From Bryobacteraceae bacterium (GTDB lineage Bacteria; Acidobacteriota; Terriglobia; Bryobacterales; Bryobacteraceae), in contig JARKOC010000177.1 in the NCBI GenBank assembly GCA_029975915.1, forward strand, positions 310,001 to 374,000: 64,000 nucleotides of DNA. Direction: 5' to 3'. The notes below the pieces were generated by a model. That model had not been told where the DNA came from, searched no databases, and saw nothing but the letters and a program-made list of their open reading frames with translations. Both the position numbers and the translations under genes were made by a program. How positions within the stretch are numbered: the first letter of the stretch is position 1; each line of letters begins with the position of its first letter. Below, one piece after another: positions 1 to 8,676 of the stretch.

Positions 1-1766
1 TGAATGCGCCAGCCGCCCGCCACCGCTTCCACCCCGAGCAGGGTCGCGTTGAGATCGGCTACCGGACGGCCGGCGGGTCCGGCACACGGCCTCACGAGAT
101 GCCGGCCGGCCGGAACCAGAATCTCATCCCCGGCGCCAACCGGCCAGCGTACGCCATCCACTTCGGCGCAGCCGGTCCAGGGCAACCAAACGGGCTTCGA
201 AGCCGCCACCTCGACTGCGCCGCCACCTTTCAAACGCACCCCGGCGCCCGCCGCGGCTGCCGCGGCCAGCAGTTGCCAGTCGGGCGGCTGGATCGAGTTC
301 TCAAAATACAGGGCCACGCGGGCAAATGCCTCGGCCGCGCGGCGGACGAGCAGCAGCAGTTCGCCGCCAGTCTGCTGCTTGGCCGGGTAGACATCTTGAT
401 ATCGTTCGACGATGTTCAAGTCGACGGCGAGCAGGTCCGGGCGCTTCGTCAGCGGTCCATAACGGCGGGCAATCTCGGTGTAGCGCGCCGGACCCAGATG
501 CCAGACAGTTGCCGGGTCTTCGATCAGAAACGTGGTTTCGTGCCGCTCGGTCTCTGGGATCAGAGCGGCGGCGTCGGCGCCCAGGGCATCGCGCATGGTG
601 GTGTCGAAACGGTCGTCGATGTGCGTTAGCACGATGTCCAGGCCGGGTTTTGTCTTCCGGTAGGCCGCCAAACGCGCCAGCCAGAGCTTCTGTAACGAAC
701 GCGCCAGTGCGGCGCGGAATTCCAGGAACTGGCGTGCGGGCGCGGCCGTGCGCTTGTGGAAGCGCGGCGACCCAGGATCGTAGATCTCCACCGGGTCGAA
801 TCCATGCGCCGACCGGAACTGATTCCTGACCAGCGGATGAAACGGCGTGAACCGCGCCGGATTCAAGTAGCCTTCGAGCGATTCAAAGTACAACTCGCCC
901 AGGTTCAGCCCATCCCAGTCAAAGCGCGCAGCCAGGGCATCGAGCCCGGCATGGACAGCGCGGTCGCACGCCGGGTCGGCCAGATTCATCAGCTTACGCC
1001 AGTCAAGGTGGGCGTCCTGGCCGGTGGCGGTTTTCTCGCGCCATTCTGGGTGGTCCTGCCAGAACCGTTCGCTGACGTGCGGAAACTCGATCCAGGCATA
1101 GACCAGGATGGCGTGCCGGTGGCAGGCTTCAATGAGCGCCGCAAGCCACGCATCGCGCTGCGGGTCGGGCTCCCAGAATTGCCAGGCCGCGATGTGGAGA
1201 CCAGCGATGCCTCCTTTTCGCCACATCGCGGCCAGATAGTCTGGGTCGGCCCGGAGGCGGTAGGAAGCGTCAAAGAATGCCCACAGATCGCGTGCACTTG
1301 CGCGCGGCTTCAGTCCGAGCGAAACCAGCGCATGAACCAGGTAGGGATAGCGCTCAAAACCCTGTTCTCCGATCGGCGTGGCGGTCCAGAAGATGGTGCG
1401 TTCGCCAGCCCTCCATCCGGCGGCGAGCGGCGCTCCCGACCATCGCTCCCGGGTAAAAATGCGCGCCTGCGGGGGAATCGAAAAGACGGCGACGGTTGCT
1501 TCTTGTTGCCAGACGATCTGAAGTTTCTCGTCGAAGACGTCGACGAGGCTGCGGACGTGAACTTTCGACATCGACGGTTGGATACCCAGGGCGGCAGCCT
1601 CAGCGCTGGGACCTGCCAGTATGGTCATTTGGGACGGGTCCAGGTTGGCGGACGCGAGCAGGTCCGGCCAGCCGGCGCAAAGGCCGCCGGCGAAAAAGCA
1701 GGCCAGCCCTGCGGCGGACAGCACGCACGGCGAGCGGCGGAACAGCCCTTTAGTGCGTGAATCCAT
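1..1766 (-). CDS. Putative secreted TIM-barrel glycoside hydrolase-like protein (3' end beyond window)
   Basis: This frame stays open from an ATG at 1766 to the window edge, about 588 codons, with no stop. The N-terminus (MDSRTKGLFRR, then SPCVLSAAGLACFFAGG) looks like a signal peptide or anchor. Residues about 150-330 have a TIM-barrel glycosidase flavour: GIAGLHIAAWQFWEPD, ILVYAWIEFPHVSE and DWDGLNLGELYFESL resemble strand ends carrying acidic residues. The start lies inside the end of the upstream TPR gene (17-base overlap), which suggests translational coupling. Pairing of a TPR outer-membrane protein with a glycosidase recalls PgaA/PgaB and PelB/PelA in exopolysaccharide export. That role is inferred, and I cannot name a GH family. 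All long reverse-strand frames here are its shadows. Confidence 0.75.
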   Translation of the reverse strand, partial: MDSRTKGLFRRSPCVLSAAGLACFFAGGLCAGWPDLLASANLDPSQMTILAGPSAEAAALGIQPSMSKVHVRSLVDVFDEKLQIVWQQEATVAVFSIPPQARIFTRERWSGAPLAAGWRAGERTIFWTATPIGEQGFERYPYLVHALVSLGLKPRASARDLWAFFDASYRLRADPDYLAAMWRKGGIAGLHIAAWQFWEPDPQRDAWLAALIEACHRHAILVYAWIEFPHVSERFWQDHPEWREKTATGQDAHLDWRKLMNLADPACDRAVHAGLDALAARFDWDGLNLGELYFESLEGYLNPARFTPFHPLVRNQFRSAHGFDPVEIYDPGSPRFHKRTAAPARQFLEFRAALARSLQKLWLARLAAYRKTKPGLDIVLTHIDDRFDTTMRDALGADAAALIPETERHETTFLIEDPATVWHLGPARYTEIARRYGPLTKRPDLLAVDLNIVERYQDVYPAKQQTGGELLLLVRRAAEAFARVALYFENSIQPPDWQLLAAAAAAGAGVRLKGGGAVEVAASKPVWLPWTGCAEVDGVRWPVGAGDEILVPAGRHLVRPCAGPAGRPVADLNATLLGVEAVAGGWRI

Positions 1767-3774
1767 ACCAGAACCCGGCGCGGAAGTCCCAGTAGTTCGG
1801 CCGTAGTGGATTCAAGGCGTTTCGTAGATAGACGCCGCGCAGGGCGTCGATGCGGAACATGACGCCGCGCGGCATGCTGGACCATCGCAGACGAAGTCCG
1901 GGTCCCGATTCCACGAAATTGCCCCAGTATTCGCCCCGGCGGTCGGCGGTCAACTGCCAGTTCCAGATCATCTGAAGGGCTGAGTTCAGCGTGTAACCTG
2001 TGCGGGCCTGGAAGTAGACCAGCGTGTCATTTCTGAACCGGCTGACATAGACGCCATCGATGTTGGTTTCCGCAACCCATCCAGCCGAGTGGCCGAGGGC
2101 GTGTCCCCAGCCGCGAAACCATGACAGGCCGCCGCGGAAATCCGGTCGTGAACGGGCCTCGCCGCGGCGTTCCAGATAGGCCACCGATTGACCCGCCTCG
2201 CCCCAGGCAAGCAGGCTGCGGGCGACAGGGTAGGATGCGCCCGCGCCGAAGATAACGGCCGATTCCGAAAGATATGCCGGGAAGTACGGGTTCACGCGAG
2301 ACTCACCGGTGCGGCCCCGCGAATCGGCCATGACGCGCATCGACAAATACGGACGCAGCCGGGTGGATGCAAACTTCCATTCGCCCTTCATCTGGCCATA
2401 CAAAATCGCGCCGGACCAGCGCGACGAGTAGAAAGGCAGCATCCATGTGGTGAAGTGGAGCGGCGCAGCGGTCTCGTAAAGGCGGCTATAGGAACCCGCA
2501 GCCACGCGGGCGGCCTCCGGGTCGCCCGATTTGCGGGCGCGATCGAACCAATTGAGCGCTTCGCGGTCGCGGCCCAACTGGTTGTAGGTTTGGGCGAGGC
2601 CGAGCATCACCTCCGCGTCAGCCGGGTCCTGCTCGTTGGCGGCGCGAAAGTACCGCAGGGCGTCGTTCAGGTAACTGTTGGCGAGACTTCGCCGTCCCAT
2701 CTCCTTGTCCGAAACCTTGGGAGGCGGAGGCGTACGGCCTTGCAGGAGATCCAATTGGAGACGGGCGGTTTCGTCGGATGGATCTAGCTTGAGCAGTTCT
2801 CCGAAGACAGCGATGGCCTCTGCGCGGCGGTCCATGGCAAGCAGCAGAAACCCGTACTCGCGGCGCAGAGCGGCGTTGGACGGGTCGATGTTGATCGCCG
2901 ACCTGAACTCGTAGGGAAACGGGTAGCGGTTGGGAAGAAGCGCGCGGGCGGTTTCGGCCAGGCGAGGTTCGACGCCGCGCGACACCGCCAGGCGATAGGC
3001 CAGCGCGAGATCCGGCGGGGCGACCCGGGCGATGTCCAGCATCAGGCGGCGGCGGTCAGGTTTCAGGCGAAGCGCTTCCCGGTAATGGGTCAGGGCGAGA
3101 ACGGTCTCGTCGCGCTGCTCGGCCAACCGGGCCAGTTCTTCGTGCGTGGAATATTGGTCCGGAGCCGCCTCGACGGCCCGCGTCCAGCGAGCGATGCCTT
3201 CGCGCAAAGGCCTGTCAATGTTCTCGAACGCTTCGGCGGCGGCGCGCCGGATCTCCTCGTTCGCGGAGGCCTGAAGCCGATGAAACGTGCGGCGGGCTTC
3301 GACCTCCATCTTCGTCTCGAAACAAAGGAAGGCGTACTCAAGCGCGGCGCGTTCGTCAGCAGGATCCAGTTGTGTGGCGGCCAGGAACTGGTCGCGGGCA
3401 TCCTCGCGGCGGCCAACTTTCAGCAGCGCGTAGGCATAGTCCTTGCGCAGAGCTGGCCGGTTGGCGAGCGCCGCGACGGCTTGACCAAACGAACTCACCG
3501 CTGAGTCGTAGTCCTTTGTTTTCAATGAATCGTAAGCTGCGTGGGCGGCCGCCTCACCAGCCCGCACATGGTCTGCCGGGGGTGGCTCAACGGCGGCAAG
3601 GTCCGTGGGCTGACCGTGGCCCGCCGGGGTAGCCGTGTTCTGGCCATACGAACTTGCTGTCTCGTACAAGTTACTAATATCAAATAACTTAGTTGACATT
3701 CCGACGGCTGGCGCCAGGCAGATCGCAGGCAAGACACACAGACCAAGGGCAGAGCTGAGTTTCCCGGTAAGCAT
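1750..3774 (-). CDS. TPR-repeat outer-membrane protein, NfrA-like C-terminus
   Basis: A 674-residue protein with an N-terminal signal peptide (LSSALGLCVLPAICLAPA). Tetratricopeptide-type helical repeats fill roughly residues 70-430; blocks such as YAYALLKVGRREDARDQF and LGLAQTYNQLGRDREALNWF are typical. From about residue 445 to the end the sequence becomes aromatic and strand-rich, ending WDFRAGFWYGFTH with the aromatic/polar alternation of an outer-membrane barrel. The layout matches the NfrA (phage N4 adsorption protein A) C-terminal family and the wider class of TPR-barrel exopolysaccharide exporters. It overlaps the glycosidase-like gene and follows the cytochrome gene by 173 bases. A role in envelope polysaccharide passage is inference; the family assignment comes from recall, not from a search. 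Confidence 0.7.
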   Translation of the reverse strand: MLTGKLSSALGLCVLPAICLAPAVGMSTKLFDISNLYETASSYGQNTATPAGHGQPTDLAAVEPPPADHVRAGEAAAHAAYDSLKTKDYDSAVSSFGQAVAALANRPALRKDYAYALLKVGRREDARDQFLAATQLDPADERAALEYAFLCFETKMEVEARRTFHRLQASANEEIRRAAAEAFENIDRPLREGIARWTRAVEAAPDQYSTHEELARLAEQRDETVLALTHYREALRLKPDRRRLMLDIARVAPPDLALAYRLAVSRGVEPRLAETARALLPNRYPFPYEFRSAINIDPSNAALRREYGFLLLAMDRRAEAIAVFGELLKLDPSDETARLQLDLLQGRTPPPPKVSDKEMGRRSLANSYLNDALRYFRAANEQDPADAEVMLGLAQTYNQLGRDREALNWFDRARKSGDPEAARVAAGSYSRLYETAAPLHFTTWMLPFYSSRWSGAILYGQMKGEWKFASTRLRPYLSMRVMADSRGRTGESRVNPYFPAYLSESAVIFGAGASYPVARSLLAWGEAGQSVAYLERRGEARSRPDFRGGLSWFRGWGHALGHSAGWVAETNIDGVYVSRFRNDTLVYFQARTGYTLNSALQMIWNWQLTADRRGEYWGNFVESGPGLRLRWSSMPRGVMFRIDALRGVYLRNALNPLRPNYWDFRAGFWYGFTH

Positions 3775-3852
3775 GGACTATCTCTCGCAAGAGGTAGTGC
3801 CCGGAGTAGAGCGAAGCTCTCTGGGGAATGCAAGATTTGAACCGCATGAGCC

Positions 3853-3914
3853 CTGAGAATCCATCTCAGAGGCCATGCCGCCAGCGCAGCACAAAAACGC
3901 GCCGGCGGCATGGC
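3853..3914 (-). other. Structured intercistronic RNA between cytochrome and TPR genes
   Basis: Two inverted repeats lie in the 173-base gap. The large one has an 11-base perfect stem (3872-3882 with 3904-3914). It can extend inward by four pairs in minus-strand RNA because a G-U replaces what would be an A-C mismatch on the plus strand. The second is CTGAGA/TCTCAG (3853-3858 with 3864-3869). Neither is followed by a U-run, so this is not a classical terminator. It could stabilise or process the minus-strand transcript. Confidence 0.45.
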
Positions 3915-3947
3915 ATTCATTGACGGCCCAGGGTCCTCTGGACTGCG

Positions 3948-5666
3948 TCAGTCGCCGCCCTTCGGTCCGTTGTGACAGTTGTAGCAACCGATCTCAGTGC
4001 CGGCGGCAAACTTCCAGGTCTTGCCGTCGTGACTGAACGAGCGGGCGGCGAAAGTCCTGGAGAGGACAGTGCCGCGGTAGTCCACGCCGTGGCAGGCTTG
4101 GCATTCGCTTAGGCCCTGGCCTTTGGCGTAGTCGTGGTGCTTGTCCACCCAAAAAGCGCCGACCGGGTGCATGCCATGCGGGCCGGAGGTGTATTTCTCG
4201 GGCAGTGAAGCGTGGCAGGCGCTGCACTCGGAGAGAGTGCCGGCGCGTCCTTGGAGGGCGATGTTCTGCAGGTTGTCGTTTCGGTGGTCGGAGGGGTACT
4301 CCGCGTGGGTAGAGCCGTGGCATGCCTCGCACTGCAAATTGCCGTGCCCGGCTGACACGCGATAGAGCTTTCCGGTGTTTGAGGCAAAGCGGTTGTCGGC
4401 AGGTTGCCGCCAGGATCCCGTAGCGTCGTAGGCGTCGAGGAACCGGATAGCCCCGGAGTTGCGCGTGGCCGTTCCGGTGTGGCAATTCTCGCAGGAAGGC
4501 TCGTCCAGCCAGCCCCTTCGTGTCGATGCGGCAACCGCGCTCATGTTTCCGTGACAACTCTGGCACTGCATCAGGTTGCTGCCATCGGCCGCGGTCGCGT
4601 GACCCATGGCCCCGCGGAGGCACTTGGTTTCCGAGCCTGGGTGGCATCGATAGCAGGCCGAGCGGTTGTTGACGGAATCCATGATCTGGTTGTTGGTCGG
4701 GTCCAGCACCATGGCATGTTTGCCGTGGATGGCGCGGGTGAGGGGCTTGATGGTCCCGTAGCCTGTGCCCGGCAACGCATTGGACAGATGGCACTTGGCG
4801 CAGAGCACTGGAGTGCCGCTCTTGGCCGTGGCCTCCAGGCCGGCGGAGTTGTAGCCGACCTGCGTGAGCAAAGCTGGCCAGCGGGCTGGGTCGCGCTCTG
4901 AATCATGGAGCCGGAGAATATTGAACTTGTACTCCTTGTCGGCCGGGTATCCAGTCACCCACCCTGAGGGTGGACGGGCAGCGGCTTCGGCGCCGGTTGC
5001 GTGGCAACCGCGGCAGTCCATCTCGTCGGATACGGGCAGAACCACATCAGTCGTCGCCAGGGTGGCGCCCCTCAGATCCTTCGCCACGACGCGCATCAGG
5101 GGATAGTAGTTCTTGGGGCCGCCGCCATCCGGATACGGCGTAATGGGGATGCCTTCCGCCTTCCATTGGAGACTCGCCGCGTCCCAGGTAAGGGCTCTCG
5201 GCGTGTTCGAGGTTCCAGGCATGGCATTGCCGGCTAATCCCATGTCCGGAGCAAGCTTGACGCCGAATAAAGGCAGGACATAGTCCCAGAAGTTCGTCTT
5301 TCCAACGGAAGTGCGGTTGATGGAGCCGTCAGGGTCCGCCACTGCCTGGTAGGTGAGTTTCAACCCGGTTGGGCTTTTGACGAGTTTGCCGTCGGGAGTG
5401 ACCAACTGGACGTGCAAGTTGTTGAATGGCGGAAGGATGGAAAAGACCGAGTAGTCGTTTCCATCGACACAGTGCATGCCGAGATCATTCCAGCCGATCG
5501 CCTTGTATTTTTTCGATGTAGTGGACGAACTGGCCGCCGATGGCTTGGCCGGCCTCTTATCGTCGTCGTCATCGTCATCCCCAGCGAGCGCGGATGATAG
5601 CGGCACTGCCAATGCGAGCGCCGCGGCTGTGAACCAAGGTAAGAGCTTGTGCTTTCCCCGTTGCAT
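3948..5666 (-). CDS. Secreted nonaheme c-type cytochrome
   Basis: A 572-residue protein with a signal peptide ending ALAG, followed by seven aspartates and a Ser/Pro/Lys linker. Residues about 50-220 hold a haem-free domain (KYKAIGWNDLGMHCVDG start). Nine CXXCH haem sites follow: CRGCH, CAKCH, CYRCH, CQSCH, CENCH, CEACH, CSACH, CQACH and CYNCH. The last sits close to the C-terminus. Extra histidines between sites can serve as distal ligands. It should be periplasmic or surface-exposed and carry electrons. The donor and acceptor cannot be told from sequence, and no reductase or quinol oxidase gene is adjacent. The start is fixed by a strong ribosome-binding site (AAGGAGGT) just upstream. Confidence 0.9.
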   Translation of the reverse strand: MQRGKHKLLPWFTAAALALAVPLSSALAGDDDDDDDKRPAKPSAASSSTTSKKYKAIGWNDLGMHCVDGNDYSVFSILPPFNNLHVQLVTPDGKLVKSPTGLKLTYQAVADPDGSINRTSVGKTNFWDYVLPLFGVKLAPDMGLAGNAMPGTSNTPRALTWDAASLQWKAEGIPITPYPDGGGPKNYYPLMRVVAKDLRGATLATTDVVLPVSDEMDCRGCHATGAEAAARPPSGWVTGYPADKEYKFNILRLHDSERDPARWPALLTQVGYNSAGLEATAKSGTPVLCAKCHLSNALPGTGYGTIKPLTRAIHGKHAMVLDPTNNQIMDSVNNRSACYRCHPGSETKCLRGAMGHATAADGSNLMQCQSCHGNMSAVAASTRRGWLDEPSCENCHTGTATRNSGAIRFLDAYDATGSWRQPADNRFASNTGKLYRVSAGHGNLQCEACHGSTHAEYPSDHRNDNLQNIALQGRAGTLSECSACHASLPEKYTSGPHGMHPVGAFWVDKHHDYAKGQGLSECQACHGVDYRGTVLSRTFAARSFSHDGKTWKFAAGTEIGCYNCHNGPKGGD

Positions 5667-5889
5667 TTAATCTGACCTCCTTGTCTGTGCAATCAGGGAG
5701 CGGGTTGAAAATTAGAGGCACGCCAGAAACCAATGGTGACATACTAGTACGGAAATTTTCAAATTACTTTTCGAACTGGGCGATATGGCTCAGCTCGGCA
5801 AAAACCACTCCTCGGTGGTGTGTGGACAGGCAATCGGAAAAGGGGCAAATCACTCAGCGAGGTCCAACGATACCTCTTTCTAAGGAAGC

Positions 5890-6276
5890 CTATTTCTGCT
5901 TGGCAAGCGCGTGCTGCTTGCAGTATCGCTGCCCGGGCAGGGCGGGGCGGGTGCAGCGCGTTCCATCCTTGGTCAAGGCGGCACACCGGATCGTTGGCGG
6001 CCTGGTATCCGGGCGATCCGCGGCAGAATTCGCCGGCATGACACCGCCGAAGGGCGTAAGCCTGGCATTCTGCAACTGGCCTTTTCTTTCGCTGAGGGCG
6101 GCGATAAGGATATCGACACGCGATTGGAGGTTGGCAAGGTCGCTCTTCAGTGACTGCAACTCCGACAGGGTCCGCTCGGTGAACTGAAGGTCTTCGGAGA
6201 CTGATGCTGGCGGGTCGCCGGAGACGGGCAGAATGATGAACAGGCAGGCGGCGGCCGCGACGATGCTTCTGCGCAT
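5890..6276 (-). CDS. Small secreted protein: coiled coil plus C-terminal Cys/His motif
   Basis: Starting at 6276 gives 128 residues. MRRSIVAAAACLFIILPVSG is a clean signal peptide, so this start is preferred over an upstream ATG at 6327 that only adds a non-signal extension. Residues about 28-65 form a heptad-like helix (LSELQSLKSDLANLQSRVDI). The C-terminus has the spacing C-x7-C-x10-C-x2-H (RCAALTKDGTRC, then GQRYCKQH). This matches a short zinc-binding motif seen in many small bacterial proteins (DUF5763-like, from memory), which are usually not secreted. The function is unknown. It lies 110 bases after malQ in the same direction. Confidence 0.75.
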   Translation of the reverse strand: MRRSIVAAAACLFIILPVSGDPPASVSEDLQFTERTLSELQSLKSDLANLQSRVDILIAALSERKGQLQNARLTPFGGVMPANSAADRPDTRPPTIRCAALTKDGTRCTRPALPGQRYCKQHALAKQK

Positions 6277-6387
6277 GACATCAGATAGTGCGGCCGCGCC
6301 GGGAAGAATCTCAATTGCAGTTCTCACGCGCTCTTGGCCGGGTGTTGGCTGGCGGACGGCGTTATCTGGCCGGACGGGTGGCCGGGC

Positions 6388-8556
6388 TCAGGATTTCTGG
6401 CACAACCTGCCTGTACGTTCAAGCCAGGCGCGGAACATCTGGGCGAATCCGGCGGCCTGCGGGCCCTCAAGCTCGGGCAGCGTCAACGCCATCTTGCGCT
6501 TCCAGTTTGGATACTGCCATGTCGTGCCGGGCAGATTCTGCTGCTCGGTTTCCTTGGTGAGATCCTCCTGGTTCAGCAGGAACAATTTGGATGGCGTCGA
6601 AGCCAGGTAGCCGATGATGGCGTTGTGCAGTTCGCCGGTCAAGTCCGTCCAACCGGCTGCCGCCCGAGGGAAATCGGCTGGCAGAAATCCATGGGCGATG
6701 AGCGCGTCCAAGAGGGCAGCCTTGTCGCCGTGGCGCTGTTCGGTCTGTCCGTCGAACCATTTCTGATCGGGCAGCAATCCGGTGTCGCGGCGGACCTGAA
6801 GGTCGCGCAACTGCCAATAGCCTGCCAAAGTTGGAAGGTCGTGTGTGGTGGAGGAGACCAAAGCCTGCTCTTCGTACTCCTGAGGAGCCTTGGGGCGGCC
6901 GTCGTGAGTCCGTTCGAAGTAGAAAAGCTTGTATGAAAAGATGCCGTGGTCGCGCAAGGCCGTACGGATCCAATCGGGGCACGTGCCGAGATCCTCGCCG
7001 ACGACGAGAAAACGGCCGCGGTGCGATTCCAGGCACAGGACGCGGATCAGGTCCTGCCAGTGGTCGTGCAGGTAAGAGCCGGCCTTGGCGGGCATACCGT
7101 CGGGGATCCAGAAGAGGCGGAAAAAGCGCATGACGTGGTCGATGCGCAGCGCGCCGCCGGGCCGCGCGTTCCGGCGGATGGATTCGGCGAACAACCGGTA
7201 GGCGTCGGCGCGGTGGGCGTCGGGCAGTGCCGGCGGAAAGGACCAGTCCTGGCCTTCTGGCGCAAAGTCGTCGGGCGGCGAACCGACGCGCGCGCCCTTG
7301 GCGTAGAAACTGCGGTACGCCCACAGATCGGCGCCGCAGCGGTCGGTGGCCAGGGCGAGGTCGTGATACAGACCGATCGGCATGCCGGCATCGAGCGCCG
7401 CGCGCTGGACCCGGGCCAACTGGCGCTCAATGTGCCATTGCAGCCACTGATGAAACAGGATCTGGCGCTGATGAGTGCGGATGAATTCTGCGACCTCGGC
7501 GGACTCGGGGTCCTGGTACTCCGGCGGCCAGTCCGGCCAGATCCACAGGTCCGGATTCCGCCTGTGGAGGTACTCGTCGAGCGCCCTGTAGACGGCATAG
7601 CGCGTCAGTAAGTCGCCCTCGCCGGCACGCCACCGGACGAACTCCTTCGCCAACGGTCCGTTGACCCTCATTTCCCTCCGGAATTCACGGAACAGCACCC
7701 GGAAGATGAGCCGTTTCAGCCGGACGACACTCTCATACTCGACCAGTTCAGCCGCGCGCAGATCAGCAACGCGCTTCTGAAATCGCTCGGAATCGACGAT
7801 ACGGCGCGCCCATCGGCTGTGTGCGAACTCCTCCATCCGTTCGGCATCGAGATAGAGTTCGTTGCGGTAGAAGACAGTCAGCGGCAGATATGGCGAAATG
7901 TTGTAAGGTTCGCGGTTGTGCAGAGCGTGCAGCGGGTTGAGCCCGATCATGGACACGCCAAGACGGGCCGCGGCCCAACGGACCAGTTCATCGAGATCGG
8001 TGAAATCGCCGGCGCCCCAGTTCCGCTCGGAGCGGATCCCCCATAGGCAGAGCGAGAGTCCGGCGAGTTTGCCGCCGTTGTTCAGCGCCCCGGGCATCCA
8101 CGCCCGGCCGGGGGTGGCGATGACGCGCATCGAGGCGCGGACATCCGGCTTGCCCGGCGCGCTCAGAACGGCCTCAAGATCGTGATAGCCCAGCCGCAGA
8201 GGCGCGGGCAGCGGCAGTAGCAATCCGGCCTGGCCGTTGGGGGCAAGATCCAATGCAGCCACCCGGTGATCGCGGCGCACAGCGCCTCCGTCTTCCCAAT
8301 AAAGAGCGAGCGAGATGTGGCCGCCATCATAGCCCGCAGGGAGCCTGAGCGGGACACAAGGCGACGCGTCCGACACCAGCAAAACGGCGACCGGATCCAG
8401 CGGCTGGTCCGGTTCCGCGGGGGCCGGCGCATCGGCGTCGATGCCAAGTGCGGCCAGCAGGGCGCGAAGGGCCTCGTCCGATGGCGAGTGGCGTTGACCC
8501 CAGATATCCCAGTATTCGGTTTGCAGGCCGGCTTTCCGGCAAAGCTCATGCAGCAT
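6388..8556 (-). CDS. malQ: 4-alpha-glucanotransferase (amylomaltase, GH77)
   Basis: Transfers alpha-1,4-glucan segments between maltodextrins in the cytoplasm, linking starch or glycogen breakdown to glucose release. The 722-residue length is that of the MalQ form with an extra N-terminal domain (about residues 1-150). Family landmarks are in order: GLNPLHALHNREPYNISPY near 205-223, the nucleophile Asp473 in LRIDHVMRFF, the acid/base Glu521 in VVGEDLGT, and the third carboxylate Asp573 in STTHDLPT. All catalytic residues are present. A kinase-fold gene diverges upstream with about 120 bases between. The GH57 enzyme at 34959-37085 may act on related glucans. Confidence 0.95.
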   Translation of the reverse strand: MLHELCRKAGLQTEYWDIWGQRHSPSDEALRALLAALGIDADAPAPAEPDQPLDPVAVLLVSDASPCVPLRLPAGYDGGHISLALYWEDGGAVRRDHRVAALDLAPNGQAGLLLPLPAPLRLGYHDLEAVLSAPGKPDVRASMRVIATPGRAWMPGALNNGGKLAGLSLCLWGIRSERNWGAGDFTDLDELVRWAAARLGVSMIGLNPLHALHNREPYNISPYLPLTVFYRNELYLDAERMEEFAHSRWARRIVDSERFQKRVADLRAAELVEYESVVRLKRLIFRVLFREFRREMRVNGPLAKEFVRWRAGEGDLLTRYAVYRALDEYLHRRNPDLWIWPDWPPEYQDPESAEVAEFIRTHQRQILFHQWLQWHIERQLARVQRAALDAGMPIGLYHDLALATDRCGADLWAYRSFYAKGARVGSPPDDFAPEGQDWSFPPALPDAHRADAYRLFAESIRRNARPGGALRIDHVMRFFRLFWIPDGMPAKAGSYLHDHWQDLIRVLCLESHRGRFLVVGEDLGTCPDWIRTALRDHGIFSYKLFYFERTHDGRPKAPQEYEEQALVSSTTHDLPTLAGYWQLRDLQVRRDTGLLPDQKWFDGQTEQRHGDKAALLDALIAHGFLPADFPRAAAGWTDLTGELHNAIIGYLASTPSKLFLLNQEDLTKETEQQNLPGTTWQYPNWKRKMALTLPELEGPQAAGFAQMFRAWLERTGRLCQKS

Positions 8557-8676
8557 GGAGGGGAAACTTCAATTGTCGCAACTGTTTGCCCGGAACGGAA
8601 GCGTTTGCGTGCGATTGGACTCCAGTTGCGCGTTGGCGCTTCCAATTTGCCTGGCTTTGGGGCAACACTGAAGCCA

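Noticed and set aside
756..1760. Long plus-strand reading frame of 334 codons
   Set aside because: It is antisense to the glycosidase-like gene, which has a good start, signal peptide and barrel motifs; this frame shows none.
8266..8676. Upstream extension of the kinase-fold gene
   Set aside because: Lies inside malQ on the other strand and has no family similarity.
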